In this document: piece after piece, positions 48,468-59,375 of the stretch | Layout: every line of letters starts with the position of its first letter | Position numbering within the stretch: position 1 is the stretch's first letter | Source: Pithys albifrons albifrons | Lineage: Eukaryota > Chordata > Aves > Passeriformes > Thamnophilidae | Assembly: GCF_047495875.1 (NCBI RefSeq) | Contig: NC_092463.1 | Location: 2,923,057-2,987,056 of the forward strand | Reading direction: 5' to 3' | DNA length: 64,000 nt | The notes under the pieces: model-generated | Seen by the model: the letters and a program-made list of their open reading frames with translations, nothing else | Database searches by the model: none | Told to the model about the DNA's origin: nothing | Program-made: the position numbers and the translations under genes

Positions 48468-48692
48468 GAGGGCAGATTGATTGGATATTAGGAAGAGATT
48501 CTTCCCTGTGAGGGTGGGCAGGCCCTGGCCCAGGTTGCCCAGAGAAGCTGTGGCTGCCCCATCCCTGGGAGTGTCCAAGGCCAGGTTGGACAGGGCTTGG
48601 AGCGACCTGGGATAGTGGGAGGTGGCCCTGCCCATGGAAGGAAATGGAACTGGGTGGGTTTTAAGGCCCTTCTACCCCAAATCATTCCACAA
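48468..48692 (+). mobile_element. CR1 LINE 3' fragment
   Basis: AGAGGGCAGATTGATTGGAT to CCCAAATCATTCCACAAAAT. Confidence 0.88.
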
Positions 48693-48952
48693 AATTTAAA
48701 TAAGTCCATTTAATGATAAATGGCCAGTAGGATTCTCTGAAACAATTATATTGCTTTTCCTATTGGATGTCTGGGAACTACTGACACGGAGAACCCATTA
48801 GCCCAAACTCATCCAGTCCTATCTGAGTGTATGATGTTCATGTATGTACAAACACCTGTGCAGATAAACCTCCCTGAGAAGGAAAAAAGGTTAAAAGAAG
48901 AACAAAGAGTCAGCCCTTGGAGTCTTGAGAGATTCCAAACACAGAACAGCTT

Positions 48953-49117
48953 CACAGAATTCCAGAATGGTTTGTGTTGGAAGGGACTCTAAAGATCATC
49001 TTGTTCCATGGGCAGGGACACCTTCCACTATCCCAGGTTGCTCCAAGCTCTGTCCAACCTGGCCTTGGACACTCCCAGGGATCCCACAGCTTCTCTGGGC
49101 ACCCTGTGCCAGTGCCA
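48953..49117 (-). mobile_element. CR1 LINE 3' fragment beside a DDHD1 donor
   Basis: Reversed tail CACAGAATTCCAGAATGGTT to GGGCACCCTGTGCCAGTGCC. It ends about 27 bp from the last base of the exon at 49144-49323 and has lost part of the CCCTGCC block. Confidence 0.88.
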
Positions 49118-49143
49118 GGTCTGCTGGTGGGCTCATCACTCAC

Positions 49144-49323
49144 CAGTGGGCTCCAGGAAGCCCGAGCTGCTGTGGGGCAAAGGTGGCGTCCCAACAGTCG
49201 TGGCCTTCTTGTCCTCCCCGTCGGCTCCGTCTTTTCCCGTCTCCAGAGTCTGTGGAGTTGTGCTGGACCGACCAAACCTGGAGAACAGCATCCCACCGAG
49301 GCCCTTCCCGATGCTTGCAGCTC
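49144..49323 (-). CDS. DDHD1: DDHD1 penultimate coding exon
   Basis: It encodes AASIGKGLGGMLFSRFGRSS and then a low-complexity acidic and Thr-rich stretch that includes KDGADGEDKKATTVGTPP and HSSSGFLEPT. It is 180 nt, in phase 1 and out phase 1. The acceptor is GGCTGCAG after a T/C tract and the donor is GTGAGT. The glycine-rich first block is conserved. The variable part lacks a few residues found in human (around the human KKPVASPSAT). A CR1 fragment ends about 27 bp past the donor. Confidence 0.95.
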
Positions 49324-50485
49324 CTGCAGCCAGCACAGAGGGGAAAAAAAAAACCCCAAGCAGCATAAATCAAACTGCAAATTAAAGTCAGTGCAGCACC
49401 CACTAATTAGAGCTGAGTGACAGGAGGCTGAAAACACTCCTCGTGCTTCTCCAGGGTGGGAACGGCTCATCTGACTGAGGAGTGCACTGTTTATCCTGAG
49501 ACTAATCTTGTGTACAAGCAAAAGCTGTAATTTGGAAGCTGCATTTAGGGGAAAAAAGACATGAGATTATTTCTGCAGCGAGAAATCTGGTACTTTGAAA
49601 GATATGTTGTCATTCCTCTCTCATTAAAAAATCTAAGACAAAATGCTTTAAAACAACCTTGGCAGCTCCTGCACTTAAGAATCCCATCAGGACATTTAAG
49701 AGTCCTTAAGTTGGCATCACCCTTACAGATATTTAAAAATGTTGTATCATCCTTTAAAAGGACTATTTTGGTTGCTCAGGAATGAGGGTGTGAAAGATAA
49801 GAGCAGTTATGTCATGTTTTATCCTGACTTTGCTGCCACCTCATGGACAAGACATTAAAGTCACTACAGGAACCTCCCCAAAAAAGCCACCCTGCTTTGA
49901 AATACCACACATTTCTACGTAAGGACTAAACTGCTTTTATATACTTTACTTATTTGGTTAGGAAGATTCCTGGCACTAGGATTCTTTCAAATCCCACACA
50001 GAGAGCTAAAGAAAAGCCTTGAGTCAACAAAAACTGCAAGTGCATGCTCAAGGATAAGCTCCAGTGAAGGGAATTTAAGCTCACTTAAACCAGGGCTTAT
50101 TTTGACTCAGAAAGCCAGAAGGGAACAGACTTTCTATTAAAACAGCCTGAATTTTGTATTGTAAAACCACAAGTTAAATGTAACTGTAATAGTTTACATG
50201 GTGTGACTTTTCTCCTATGTGCCAATACTAGAAAATGTAGTCAGAAAACAGGCTTTAATTTAACCTTTTTTTCCATGAAGTAGAATGGAAACTATTAAAT
50301 CACTGGGATGTCACTTCAATAAGGGAGACAAAAATAAGGCAGCAACAGGATAAACTACATCATCTGCCCCCCAGCCCTGACTCCAGTGCAGGCAAACTGG
50401 TTTTTTTCTTCAAAGGAAATGTCAACTGGGATTAAAACAAAACATTTAAAGCAAAATCCTCTGATTCTGCAAAACAGACAGAACA

Positions 50486-50888
50486 GAATCATGGAAAGGT
50501 TTGGGTTGGAAGGGGACCTTAAAGACCATCTTGTTCCAACACCCCTCCCATGGGCAGGGACACCTCCCACCAGCCCAGGGTGGTCCAAGCCCTGTCCAAC
50601 CCAGCCTGGGACACTCCCAGGGATGGGGCAGCCACAGCTTCTCTGCCCAACCTGTGCCAGGGCCTGCCCACCCTCACAGCCAAGAATTCCTTCCCAATAT
50701 CCCATCTAACCCTGCCCTCTGGCAGTGGGAAGCCATTCCCTGTGTCCTGTCTCTCCATCCCTTGTCCCCAGTCTCTCTCCAGCTCTCCTGGAGCCCCTTT
50801 AGGCACTGGAAGGGGCTCTCAGGTCTCCCTGGAGCCTTCTCTTCTCCAGGTGACCCCCCCAGCTCTCCCAGCCTGGCTCCAGAGCAGA
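50486..50888 (-). mobile_element. CR1 LINE 3' copy beside a DDHD1 donor
   Basis: Reversed tail AGAATCATGGAAAGGTTTGG to CCCAGCCTGGCTCCAGAGCA, about 400 bp. It ends about 80 bp from the exon at 50969-51221. It shares the long form of the copies at 13268, 20396 and 60826. Confidence 0.92.
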
Positions 50889-50968
50889 GTTGGCTTGTAA
50901 CAACCCCAGGGAGCAGTGAAGCTCCACGAGCAGCTCCTGTGGAGCCTCCCAGGCCACGAGGGACATAC

Positions 50969-51221
50969 CCAAAATGCTGGCTTTGCCGATGTTGGTGATG
51001 GACTCGCCGTAGTGGCGCCGCACCAGCACCGGCGACGTGGTGGGACTCGGCGCCGCCGAAGCGCTGTCGCTGTCGGGGGCTGAGGTAGGTTCTTTGCTGG
51101 GGTTGAGGAAACTTGGCTTCATGTGCTCGTAAGGGAGAGGGTTTGCAGTGTTGTACCAGTGGATCTGGACAGGTGAAATGTTGCTGTAGTGCTTCAGGAT
51201 TAAAGGTTCTAATCTGTAGGC
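50969..51221 (-). CDS. DDHD1: DDHD1 exon, DDHD domain middle part
   Basis: It encodes 84 residues plus one base, beginning AYRLEPLILKHYSNISPVQI and ending HYGESITNIGKASIL. The first half is strongly conserved. The centre is a Ser/Ala/Pro-rich disordered insert (about PTSAPDSDSASAAPSPTTSP) that differs from mammals, as usual for this region. The acceptor is CTCTTGCAG and the donor is GTATGT. One G is carried to the next exon to make a Gly codon. A 400 bp antisense CR1 insertion begins only about 80 bp beyond the donor. Confidence 0.97.
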
Positions 51222-51380
51222 CTGCAAGAGGAATTTAAAAACAAACAAACACTGAGTGTCAAGACAAAAAATAAAAATAACAATAAAAAAATCACATTCC
51301 TTTCACACAGAGAGTCCTCTCCAACCTCAAATCCAAAAGAGCTGGAAGAAACAAAGCCTAGAAAGCAACAGAATTGTGAT

Positions 51381-51535
51381 GACCCTTAGATTAGCTCAGC
51401 TGGTTAAAACTTGGTTGTAATAATGCCAAGGTGATGGGTTCAATCCCCTGTGTGGGCCATTGACTGAAGAGTTGGACTCAGTGATCCTTGTGGGTCCTTC
51501 CAACTCTGAATAGTCTGTGACTCTGTGATTCTCTG
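51381..51535 (+). mobile_element. tRNA-Ile-derived SINE with CR1 tail (TguSINE1-like)
   Basis: The head resembles tRNA-Ile, with a pol III box A (TTAGCTCAGCTGG), an anticodon-arm-like TAATAATGCC, and a box B (GGGTTCAATCCC) followed by TGTGGGCC. After a short linker the tail reads GTTGGACTCAGTGATCCTTG and ends in CTGTGACTCTGTGATTCT, the CR1 3' end type with 8-mer repeats. This is the described structure of TguSINE1 of songbirds. It lies in a DDHD1 intron, opposite to the gene. Substitutions in the tRNA part make it a fossil, not a functional tRNA. Confidence 0.88.
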
Positions 51536-52662
51536 TTATGGTCTGACTCACTTCTGTTTTCCCAGGGAAGTTTATTTTCACCTGGAAGGTTTCTCAGCTG
51601 CCCAGTTGTTGTACCTTCACTCCTGCACTTGTGTCTCCAACACCTGAACTACAGGTTGTTGGGAACACACGAGTTACAACAGGGGGTTGTTACTCTGCTC
51701 TGCCAGAGCAAACTTTGGGTCAAGTTCAGCTGATTCTGACACAACAGAGGGAGGAACTGGCTGGGGAAACGTTTTGTTTGATGACGCTTTTTGGATTCCT
51801 TTGTTCTGCTTGATTAAAAAATAATTTTCTATTGATCCCTTATTTTTGTTAAGTGTAGAAGAGCATTCTGCACTTCATCTTCAAACTAAGTGAGGTCACT
51901 ATTTGCAGAGTGGCCCCACAGACTGATCATGTCCCAGACATCCCAGCAAAATCCTGATTTTGAAGCAGCTGGAGCTGAACATGGCCTTGAGATGAGCAGA
52001 ACCAGCATGTCTGGACTAAGCCTGAATATACTTAAATTCAGGCACTTTTAATACAAAAGCCCAAACTACTGTTCTACAGGGAATTCCAAATGTAGTTTCT
52101 ATCAAAGAAGTTGCCAAGGTGATGGAGTTTCATAATCTTGTCTTTCATAATGGATCATGCTGGTTGCCTGTGGAAGAGTGTTAGGACAGGGGAAAGCTAC
52201 ACCAATAATTCTCTCCCAAGTACTATCCCACCCTCTAACAAGCTGTTTTTCAGGGTGATTTGGGGAAAAAAAAGTCTTTTTTTTTCTGTAACACTTTGTA
52301 AACTGCTTGTGAACCCTTTTTTAACAGCAGTATTGTCTTGGGACAGATGATGTTTAATGGAAGTCAGGATGTTAAACACAAAATCCTTGTTTGAAAAGGA
52401 TTATTTCTTTGCAATAAAAAATAATCAGAGTAATCTCAAATGTTATGCTTATTAATACAAAAAGAGAAGCGAAATACATGATATTTCAGGCAATGACTTG
52501 TAGGAATTCTTATTCTACAATTACAAAACCTGAGATACTGCACAATAATCATTAACAGACAGTCCTCTGCTGGAACATACTCGTGTTGATTCACACACTT
52601 TGAAGATCACACAGAGCTGATGCTTAAACACAGCCAAGGTAAGAGCTGCAATTAAGACTCAC

Positions 52663-52812
52663 CACTGGATCTGTTGGATGGAAAATATTTAATAAGCGGT
52701 TACAAATGGTCCTGGGCAGGATGTGGTCCTGGCTCCCACTGCTCCCTGGGCGGATGCCACGCAGTGCCAAGAACACTGCCAGGGGAGATCCCATACAGAA
52801 GAAATTCTCAAC
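52663..52812 (-). CDS. DDHD1: DDHD1 exon, start of DDHD domain
   Basis: It encodes 50 residues in phase 0, from VENFFCMGSPLAVFLALRGI to LLNIFHPTDPV. This is the beginning of the DDHD domain; the FFCMGSP and HPTDPV blocks are conserved in DDHD1, DDHD2 and SEC23IP, and the Asp of HPTDPV is one of the domain's signature acidic residues. The acceptor is CTCCTTAG and the donor is GTGAGT. The DDHD domain is known to be needed for phospholipase activity and phosphoinositide binding in this family. Confidence 0.97.
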
Positions 52813-52984
52813 CTAAGGAGAGATTTCATCCATGTTAATAAGGATGGAAATGATGCTTTTGAACATGGCTGGATTTGAGTTCTCTCTCTCAACAGAGAGG
52901 CTCAGACAGTATCAGTCAGTCAAAGTGGAGAAGCCCACACCACTATAACAGACACATGTGAAGGTTAAATGTCCCATTTCCTCT

Positions 52985-53358
52985 GAGTCATAGAATGGAT
53001 TGGGTTGGAAAAGACCTCTGAGATCATCAAGTCCAACCCTTGGGCCAACTCCAGTCCCTTTACCAGATCATGGCACTCAATGCCATGTCCATTCTCACCT
53101 TAAAAACCTCCAGGGGTAGAGAATCCACCCCCTCTCTGGGCAGCCCATTCCAATGCCTGAGCACTCTCTCTGCAAAGAATTTCTTTCTGATCTCCAACTT
53201 CAATTTCCCCTGGCAGAGCTTGAGCCCATCATGCCCCCTTGTCCTATTGCTGAGTGCCTGGGAGAAGAGACCAATCCCCACCTGGCCAGAACTTCCCTTC
53301 AGGGAGTTCCAGACAGTGCTGAGGTCACCTCTGAGCCTCCTCTTCTCCAGATTACACT
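52985..53358 (-). mobile_element. CR1 LINE 3' fragment, 'GAGATCATCAAGTCC' subtype
   Basis: Reversed tail GAGTCATAGAATGGATTGGG to GAGCCTCCTCTTCTCCAGAT. Confidence 0.9.
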
Positions 53359-53654
53359 TAGCAGAGGCTCAAAAGAGACCAGGAAAAACCTCAGCAGGTA
53401 ACTGGTTTTGGTGGTTACACAGTGAGGCTGTTGGTCCACTTTTGTTCCATTGTTTTTGTTGATTAACACAAGATTAAAGGTGTCCAGATGCTTTCCTGGA
53501 GGGCACTGCTCTTGGCTATGTGTTTTCTGACATGCAAAAGCCTTAAAAATCTTACAAAGTCAAAGCATCAACTGGTGGGTACCTCAGTGGGTGGCACAGA
53601 CCAATAACAGAGCAATGAATGCTAAAAATCCAAGGTCTGTTTTCATGGAAAGGG

Positions 53655-53800
53655 AGGTCAAGCATTGGCACAGCTGCCCAGGGCAGTCTTGGAGTCCCCA
53701 TCCCTGGAGGGACTTAAAGGACTTGTAGGTGTGGCACTTGGGCACACAGGTTAGTGGTGACCAGGTCTTTTCAAACCTTAACAATTCTATTCCTCTCTGA
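53655..53800 (+). mobile_element. CR1 LINE 3' fragment, second subfamily
   Basis: GGGAGGTCAAGCATTGGCAC, CATCCCTGGAGGGACTTAAA and GTGGTGACCAGGTCTTTTCA to ACAATTCTATTCCTCTCTGA. It resembles the type at 39308-39580. Confidence 0.75.
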
Positions 53801-56230
53801 TTTTACAAACAAAGTCCTTTAGATTGCAGGCATTAGACTGTCAGTGCTGTTGGAACATGGCTGAAGATCAGGCTGCTGTGATGAACCTACTGGGAGAAGA
53901 GGACTCAAATCTTTATAGAAAGGACTGAAATCTCTACAGCAAACATTTATTCATTCTGATGTCTCTCCTGAAAGCAGGAGTTGGGCATTTCATATCTATT
54001 CCTGGAAATGTTCCACACAGAGGAGACGTGTTTATGAACATGACCTTTCAGTGCAGCACTTTTCTACTGGTTATGATTCATAAACAGAACACTTAATGAA
54101 TTTATTTGTATTTTAGGCAGAGGCTGAGCCAAGGAGCCATCCATTCAACTTAAGACTGCAGTATTTTCATAATTAAATAATAAAAAAAAGCTGAATGAGT
54201 CAACAGGAGTGAGGCAGCACAGCCCTTTTGTGCATTGGTACATGCGGGGCACAAATGAACATGAAATACAAGCTGGAGCTTCTTCCAGAAGATTCTGTAA
54301 CCTTGAGTGACTGAGAACTGCTCAGGAATCCTGGAGCCCTTTGAGCCAGCACACTGCAAGTCCAGATTTAAATGAACTTCCATCTCAGCATTAAGGAGCA
54401 ACTGAGGTACATCCTGCCCTCCTCTTCCTGACTGTGACTGAAAATCATCCCACAACACTGTTGTTTTCATACATGAGTCTTAAAGAGGTTGGTATCACAC
54501 CACTGCCCATGTTCCCATGTTCTGCAGCCTCCTCAGCCTTTAACTCCCTTCCCTCTTACATGGCTGGTGGGCAGAAGACTGTTCTTTTAAGCTTTACATT
54601 TACAACAGGGTGTTGGCTTGGCTTTTAACCCACCCACTGGTTTAGCAGATTATTCAATTATCCCACCTGAGAAGCAGAGGAAGAAAGACAAAGATTCCTC
54701 ACCCTCAACTTCCCATTCTGGTGGCTTGTCCAGTGTAGTACTGGACTCCATATTTACATGCTTGGTGAGTTTTTTTCTTCTTAAAAGGGTCAAACACCCA
54801 GATCATTTTTTTCTAATATTAAATCCCAAAGTAAGCTGCTGTATTTATTCTTGCCAAAAGCTGCCTTTGTGCTCACTCAGCCTCTCCCCTTCATGTAGGA
54901 TCAGTCACTCTGTCTCATCCTGGGAAGCTTGATGTGTTTCAGTCCATAAAGAGCCAACACACTGACAACATCCAGCCTTTCCCTGACAGCTCCACATGCC
55001 CCTTCCATGGTGTAACAGAGCCTAAGGAGATCAGTGACCAAGGACTCCCTTCTCCTGTGTTGCACAGACCAAATAATTAGTGGATCAAGCATTTTTTGTG
55101 GGGAACATCAACTGCTGATCAAACCAGAGCTCTGCTCTGCCACGAGGGGCCAAGGGGAGGTGGTTGGTACCCACAAAGCAGTTTGTTCTCTTCCAACAAG
55201 CCAGTCACCCTTGGAGAGCTGCACTGCCTGGCTGATGAGCAATCCTAGGTCAGCCATCCTGCTGCAATCCTCCCTTGCCAGCACTTCCATGGAAAGCCTC
55301 TCTCTTCCTGGAGCTCTGGCTCAAGCCATGGGAGTCACTTAAAGCTTCACAGGACAAAACCCCTTCCTGTCAGTAAGGGCAAGAAAAAGGATGTATCTGA
55401 AAATTACCTAATCTATTATCTAATCTATTTAGATAATATCCTCTTTTCTTCCCCCTTTCTCTTCCTCTTCTTTCCCACTCCCTCTACAAAGCAACTGTTT
55501 AAAAAACCTTGAGTTTAAACCCAAGTGAGTGAAGATTAATCTTCCACAGAGCTGGGGGAGTCTCAGTCTGACTCCAGCTTCCTTGATGGCAGAGATAACA
55601 GCCTGGCACATGATTTCAAGCAGTGATGAAAAGGAGAAGGCTCTGACAAAATGAATTATGGCTCCTTTCCTCTTTTTTATGGCTCAAGATTGACCTTGGC
55701 TTGTAGGAGCCCTTCTGAACTCAGAAGGAAAGAAAAATGGCAAGTTAAGAAACAATAATCTCTTTTATTCTCATCTATCATGTCACATTTTTATGGTTTA
55801 ATATTTCAGGATTGAGTCCAGCAACTAGAAGGTGTCCCCCATCCCACCCAGAAGCCGGAAAATGCCTTTTCCCAACGAGAAGGAATTCCAGCAATTTGTA
55901 CAGCTGATTAGCAAGCAATCTGTTTCACGAGACTAAAAGTGTGCTGACTGTCAGACCAGAATAATTTGGAAGGAAAATCCACTGCTGGAGGAAATTCAAT
56001 CAGATTTCCTCAGAGATGTGACATGTTAGAAGGAGTCCCCAAGGAAAATGGATTACTCAATGAAGTAGAAGTGAAACTGTTTAGGATACATGAGGGATGT
56101 AATTTCCCACATGGTTTTTACCTTCCCACAGAGCTGTGTGGGTGTAACACAGTAACAATCTAGTCACAGGTTTATATATTACATATATCATTTAGATATA
56201 TGTTTACATATAATTACATATAAAATGTAA

Positions 56231-56333
56231 TAGAATCATGGAATGGGTTGGGTTGGAAGGGTCCTTAAAGCCCATCTCATTCCAACCCCCCTGCCATGGG
56301 CAGGGACACCTTCCATTAGACCAGGTTGCTCAG
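56231..56333 (-). mobile_element. CR1 LINE 3' fragment
   Basis: Reversed tail AGAATCATGGAATGGGTTGG to CATTAGACCAGGTTGCTCAG. It is about 200 bp from the DDHD1 linker exon. Confidence 0.87.
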
Positions 56334-56539
56334 AATTTATTACAAATATCCATTTGTAACAAATAGTAAGATGTGAATAGAGTAGCATTATTTACACACA
56401 CTTCATCCAACACATTCAAATTATTCAACCAAAATCATGTCCAGGGACATGGGAGGAAAAAAAAAAGCAGAATGACTCATTGCAGGTGGATCTTTGCAGC
56501 AAGGAGAACATTCAGTAAAAGCCCCTCAGACATACATAC

Positions 56540-56615
56540 CTTAAATTTTAAGACAGGTGGTTTTGATATGGTGGATGCCTTTAACCCATGTAACCTCTCT
56601 TCTATCTCTCTCAAC
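56540..56615 (-). CDS. DDHD1: DDHD1 short linker exon
   Basis: This 76 nt exon was found by reading the minus strand between the flanking exons; it is too short to stand out as an open frame. It encodes LREIEERLHGLKASTISKPP followed by VLKFK, the charged linker between the lipase core and the DDHD domain. The human counterpart is of equal length with a few substitutions. The acceptor is TTTTCTAG and the donor is GTATGT. The first base completes the Arg codon split from the previous exon and the exon ends in phase 0. Confidence 0.95.
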
Positions 56616-57694
56616 CTAGAAAATAGAGATCTTTCTGAGATCCAATAAAAAATGCAGCTTTAACCTCTCTGATGCAAACAGGCATTCCTGTGGGGTCCAA
56701 CAGTTTTGTCTGCTGGGAAGAGAGAGTGATGGTGTCAGTATTTCTGGGAGAGGCTCAACTCATTAAGAATCAACGTATGTCAAATCCTGTTCCTCTGACC
56801 ACAGAAGGGATCAATCAAGGCATGACAGTTCCCCTGTTCACCCCCCAAGCATCTGCCCACCCTCCTTCCTCAGGAGTAGGTGACTCACCTCCCGTTTCCT
56901 TGGTGATTTTGCAGCCAAATCACCTGCTTTATTTTGCTTAAAAATCCCAACCACCACCAAAGGCACAGGAAACTCCACAGCCCAAGCACTATGGATTCTG
57001 CACTGTGGTGGAATATCTGGAATACCATGTTCCACCCTTTTATCTACCATAAAAAAGGTTGTTCACCTCTTTTTCTAGTTAGCCCAAATTAAAAGAACAG
57101 CTACAATATAAAGCACAGATATAGATGGGCAACCTTGTCCCCAATCCCAGCAGAATTCCAGAAGCTGCAGTCTATTTTCCATCATTTCAGACTGAACTGA
57201 ATTAAAATGGCTCATGAAATAGCCACTCTTTCTGAACAGAAGTGCCACTGCCAAATGAGACTTGGGATTACTGTGAATCCAACCTGAAAAACTTCAGATG
57301 ATGCCCAAGGAGCTGGAGCACGAGTGTGAAAATGGTCATTTTCCCCTGATCATATGCCAGGGATGTGCCTGAAGGGTCATCTTACCCCTGGAACACTTCA
57401 GTAGGTTTCTTAACTTCCCTTCTCTCAGACATATTGCACTTTACTCAGCCTTGCAGCTGACAGAGAGATCCTGCACCAACCCCTCATGACACACACCCTG
57501 AGTGCAAGCACAGCAGATGTGGTGCTATATTAATGCTTCCAAAGTACCACCAATACTAGGAGAGGCTTCAGGAAGGAACCAAAACACTGACTCAAGTGGG
57601 ACATGATAAATCATGAAAGACTGAAGCTCAAATTACTATAATGAGATTCTCCATCTAAAGGGTATCTCTTAACACCTTGACATCCCCATTCTTT

Positions 57695-57815
57695 GAATTG
57701 TCCAAGGCCAGGTTGGATGGGACTTGGAGCAACCTGGTCTAATGGAAGGTGTCCCTGCCCATGGAATGAGATGGGCTTTTAAGATCCCTTCCAACCCAAA
57801 CCATTCCATGAGTCC
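57695..57815 (+). mobile_element. CR1 LINE 3' fragment
   Basis: GAATTGTCCAAGGCCAGGTT to AACCATTCCATGAGTCC. Confidence 0.85.
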
Positions 57816-58011
57816 GTGTGGATCCAGAGCTCCCACTAGCAGTGCCAGATCCCTGTGCCTGCCCAGTCCTGTGTTCAGCATCTACCACCCAGCCCCAGCA
57901 GAAGAACATTCCCCACAAAAGGTAAGAGCCATGGTGGGCTCTGGGAACCCTCAAAGGGTGTTACCCAAGGAGCTGGTTTCCCCCTTGAACAACTGGAAGG
58001 GGATGCATTAC

Positions 58012-58274
58012 CGTTGTTTAGTTATGTAGAGCTCTTCAAGCAAACGCTGCTCCTCGTAGCTCATCCAACGATCTTCCAGCTCCTCCTCTTCCTTCTGCAG
58101 CAACTGTTCATAGAGTCTGACTGGATTCCAGCCAGTCATGATGTCGTAGGTGATGACACAGCCCAGCGAGTGGGACACGATGGAGACTTTCCCTCCCTTC
58201 TCCTCAAACTCCGGATTCCGGGAGCAGAAGAGCGTGTACAGCCGGTTCAGCTCCTGCTGCAGCCCCTTCACCAG
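58012..58274 (-). CDS. DDHD1: DDHD1 exon with lipase serine motif
   Basis: It encodes the phospholipase A1 catalytic core. The reading begins LVKGLQQELNRLYTLFCSRN and contains VSIVSHSLGCVITYD, whose SHSLG is the GxSxG nucleophile motif of the PA-PLA1 family. It then runs through MTGWNPVRLYEQLLQKEEEE to LYITKQ. The acceptor is GGAACAG preceded by a TTTCCCTCTT tract. The donor is GTAATG, leaving two bases (CG) that complete an Arg codon with the next exon. The length is 263 nt. Upstream bases allow an open frame to continue a few codons further, but family alignment places the exon start at LVKG. The EEEELED stretch differs slightly from the human EEELPDE form. Confidence 0.96.
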
Positions 58275-58449
58275 CTGTTCCAAGAGGGAAAGGACAGTTA
58301 AACATCAACATTTCATTACTCCTGCTGCTGTTCAAGAATGTTCACATCCTACACTGACCCTTTTCCAGGATGAGCACAGAGGTCTGTGCACTTTGTCTGG
58401 GAAGATGAGCACAATCCCAAGGCCAGGAGCTGCTTGTCACTTGCCTGTA

Positions 58450-59224
58450 TCAAGAATAGCGTGGCCAGCAGGCCCAGGGCAGTGACCCTTCCCCTGGACT
58501 CTGCCTTGGGGAGGCCACACCTTGAGTGTTGTGTTCTGTTCTGGGCCCCTCAGTTCAGGAAAGAGATTGAGGGGCTGGAGCGGGGCCAGAGAAGGGACTG
58601 GATGTGGCACTGAGTGTCCTCTTAAACACCTCCAGGGACAGAGAATCCAACATGTCTTGATCCAACCCCACTGTGATCACCAGCCCAGGGCACTCCGTGC
58701 CCTGGGCTGGTGATCACAGTGGGGTTGGATCAAGGGTTGGACTTGATGATCTCAGAGGTCTCTTCCAACCCAACTGAGAAGAGAAGAGCAGCAAGGCTGG
58801 AGAAGGGACTGGAGTACAAGTGCTGTGGGGAGAGGCTGAGGGAGCTGGGGATGTTCAGCCTGGAGAAGAGGAGGCTCAGAGGTGACCTCAGCACTGTCTG
58901 GAACTGCCTGAAGGGAAGTTCTGGCCAGGTGGGGGTTGGTCTCTTCTCCCAGGCACTCAGCAATAGGACAAGGGGGCATGATGGGCTCAAGCTCTGCCAG
59001 GGGAAATTGAAGTTGGAGAGAAGAAAGAAATTCTTTGAAGAGAGAGTGCTCAGGGATTGGAATGGGCTGCCCAGAGAGGTGGTGGATTCTCTGCCCCTGG
59101 AGGTTTTTAAGGTGAGAATGGACATGGCATTGAGTGCCATGATCTGGTAAAGTGACTGGAGTTGGACCAAGGGTTGGACTTTATGATCTTGGAGGTCTCT
59201 TCCAACCCAACTGATTCTATGACT
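58450..59224 (+). mobile_element. CR1 LINE 3' copy interrupted by a fold-back
   Basis: The CR1 body at 58450-58604 (GCCAGCAGGCCCAGGGCAGT to CGGGGCCAGAGAAGGGACTG) resumes at about 58785 with GAGAAGAGCAGCAAGGCTGG and runs to a tail ending CTGATTCTATGACTCC. Between the two parts, about 180 bp form an inverted pair of CR1 3' ends with a perfect hairpin. The copy at 3776-4309 is its closest relative and lacks this insert. Confidence 0.9.
58656..58734. repeat. Perfect 38 bp inverted repeat, 3 nt loop
   Basis: The left arm 58656-58693 (CTTGATCCAACCCCACTGTG onward) is the exact reverse complement of the right arm 58697-58734 (ending GGGGTTGGATCAAG). The loop is TCC. Both arms are CR1-derived 3'-end sequence. 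Confidence 0.97.
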
Positions 59225-59375
59225 CCAGTGGCTCATCTTCCCTCTCCAGAGCCAGCAGGAACCACCACACAGGACAGGTGGTGACCCCAGAACTGCTACA
59301 CGACACAGCCCAAGGCACTGTACTGAAATAAACACTTCAATAAATGCCAGTTGGGCTTAAAGTACTTCCCAACCT
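59225..59375 (+). repeat. 151 bp CR1 3' flank shared with 4310-4460
   Basis: It follows the CR1 tail directly, matches the flank of the copy at 3776-4309 up to GTACTTCCCAACCT, and then diverges (CCTCTGGGGTGGG here, a CR1 tail there). Confidence 0.9.

Larger units (their letters stand above)
46847..49143 (-). other. DDHD1: DDHD1 last intron
   Basis: This 2.3 kb intron contains CR1 fragments at 47100-47141, 48468-48692 and 48953-49117. I see nothing else; a somewhat longer open stretch at 47500-48050 has no family resemblance. Confidence 0.85.
52813..56539 (-). other. DDHD1: DDHD1 intron between linker and DDHD exons
   Basis: This 3.7 kb intron carries CR1 fragments at 52985-53358, 53655-53800 and 56231-56333. 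The remainder (53800-56230) has no recognisable feature. Confidence 0.85.

Noticed and set aside
51381..51453. Possible functional tRNA-Ile gene
   Set aside because: Stem mismatches, A/T drift in the arms and an attached CR1 tail show a SINE head, not a tRNA gene.
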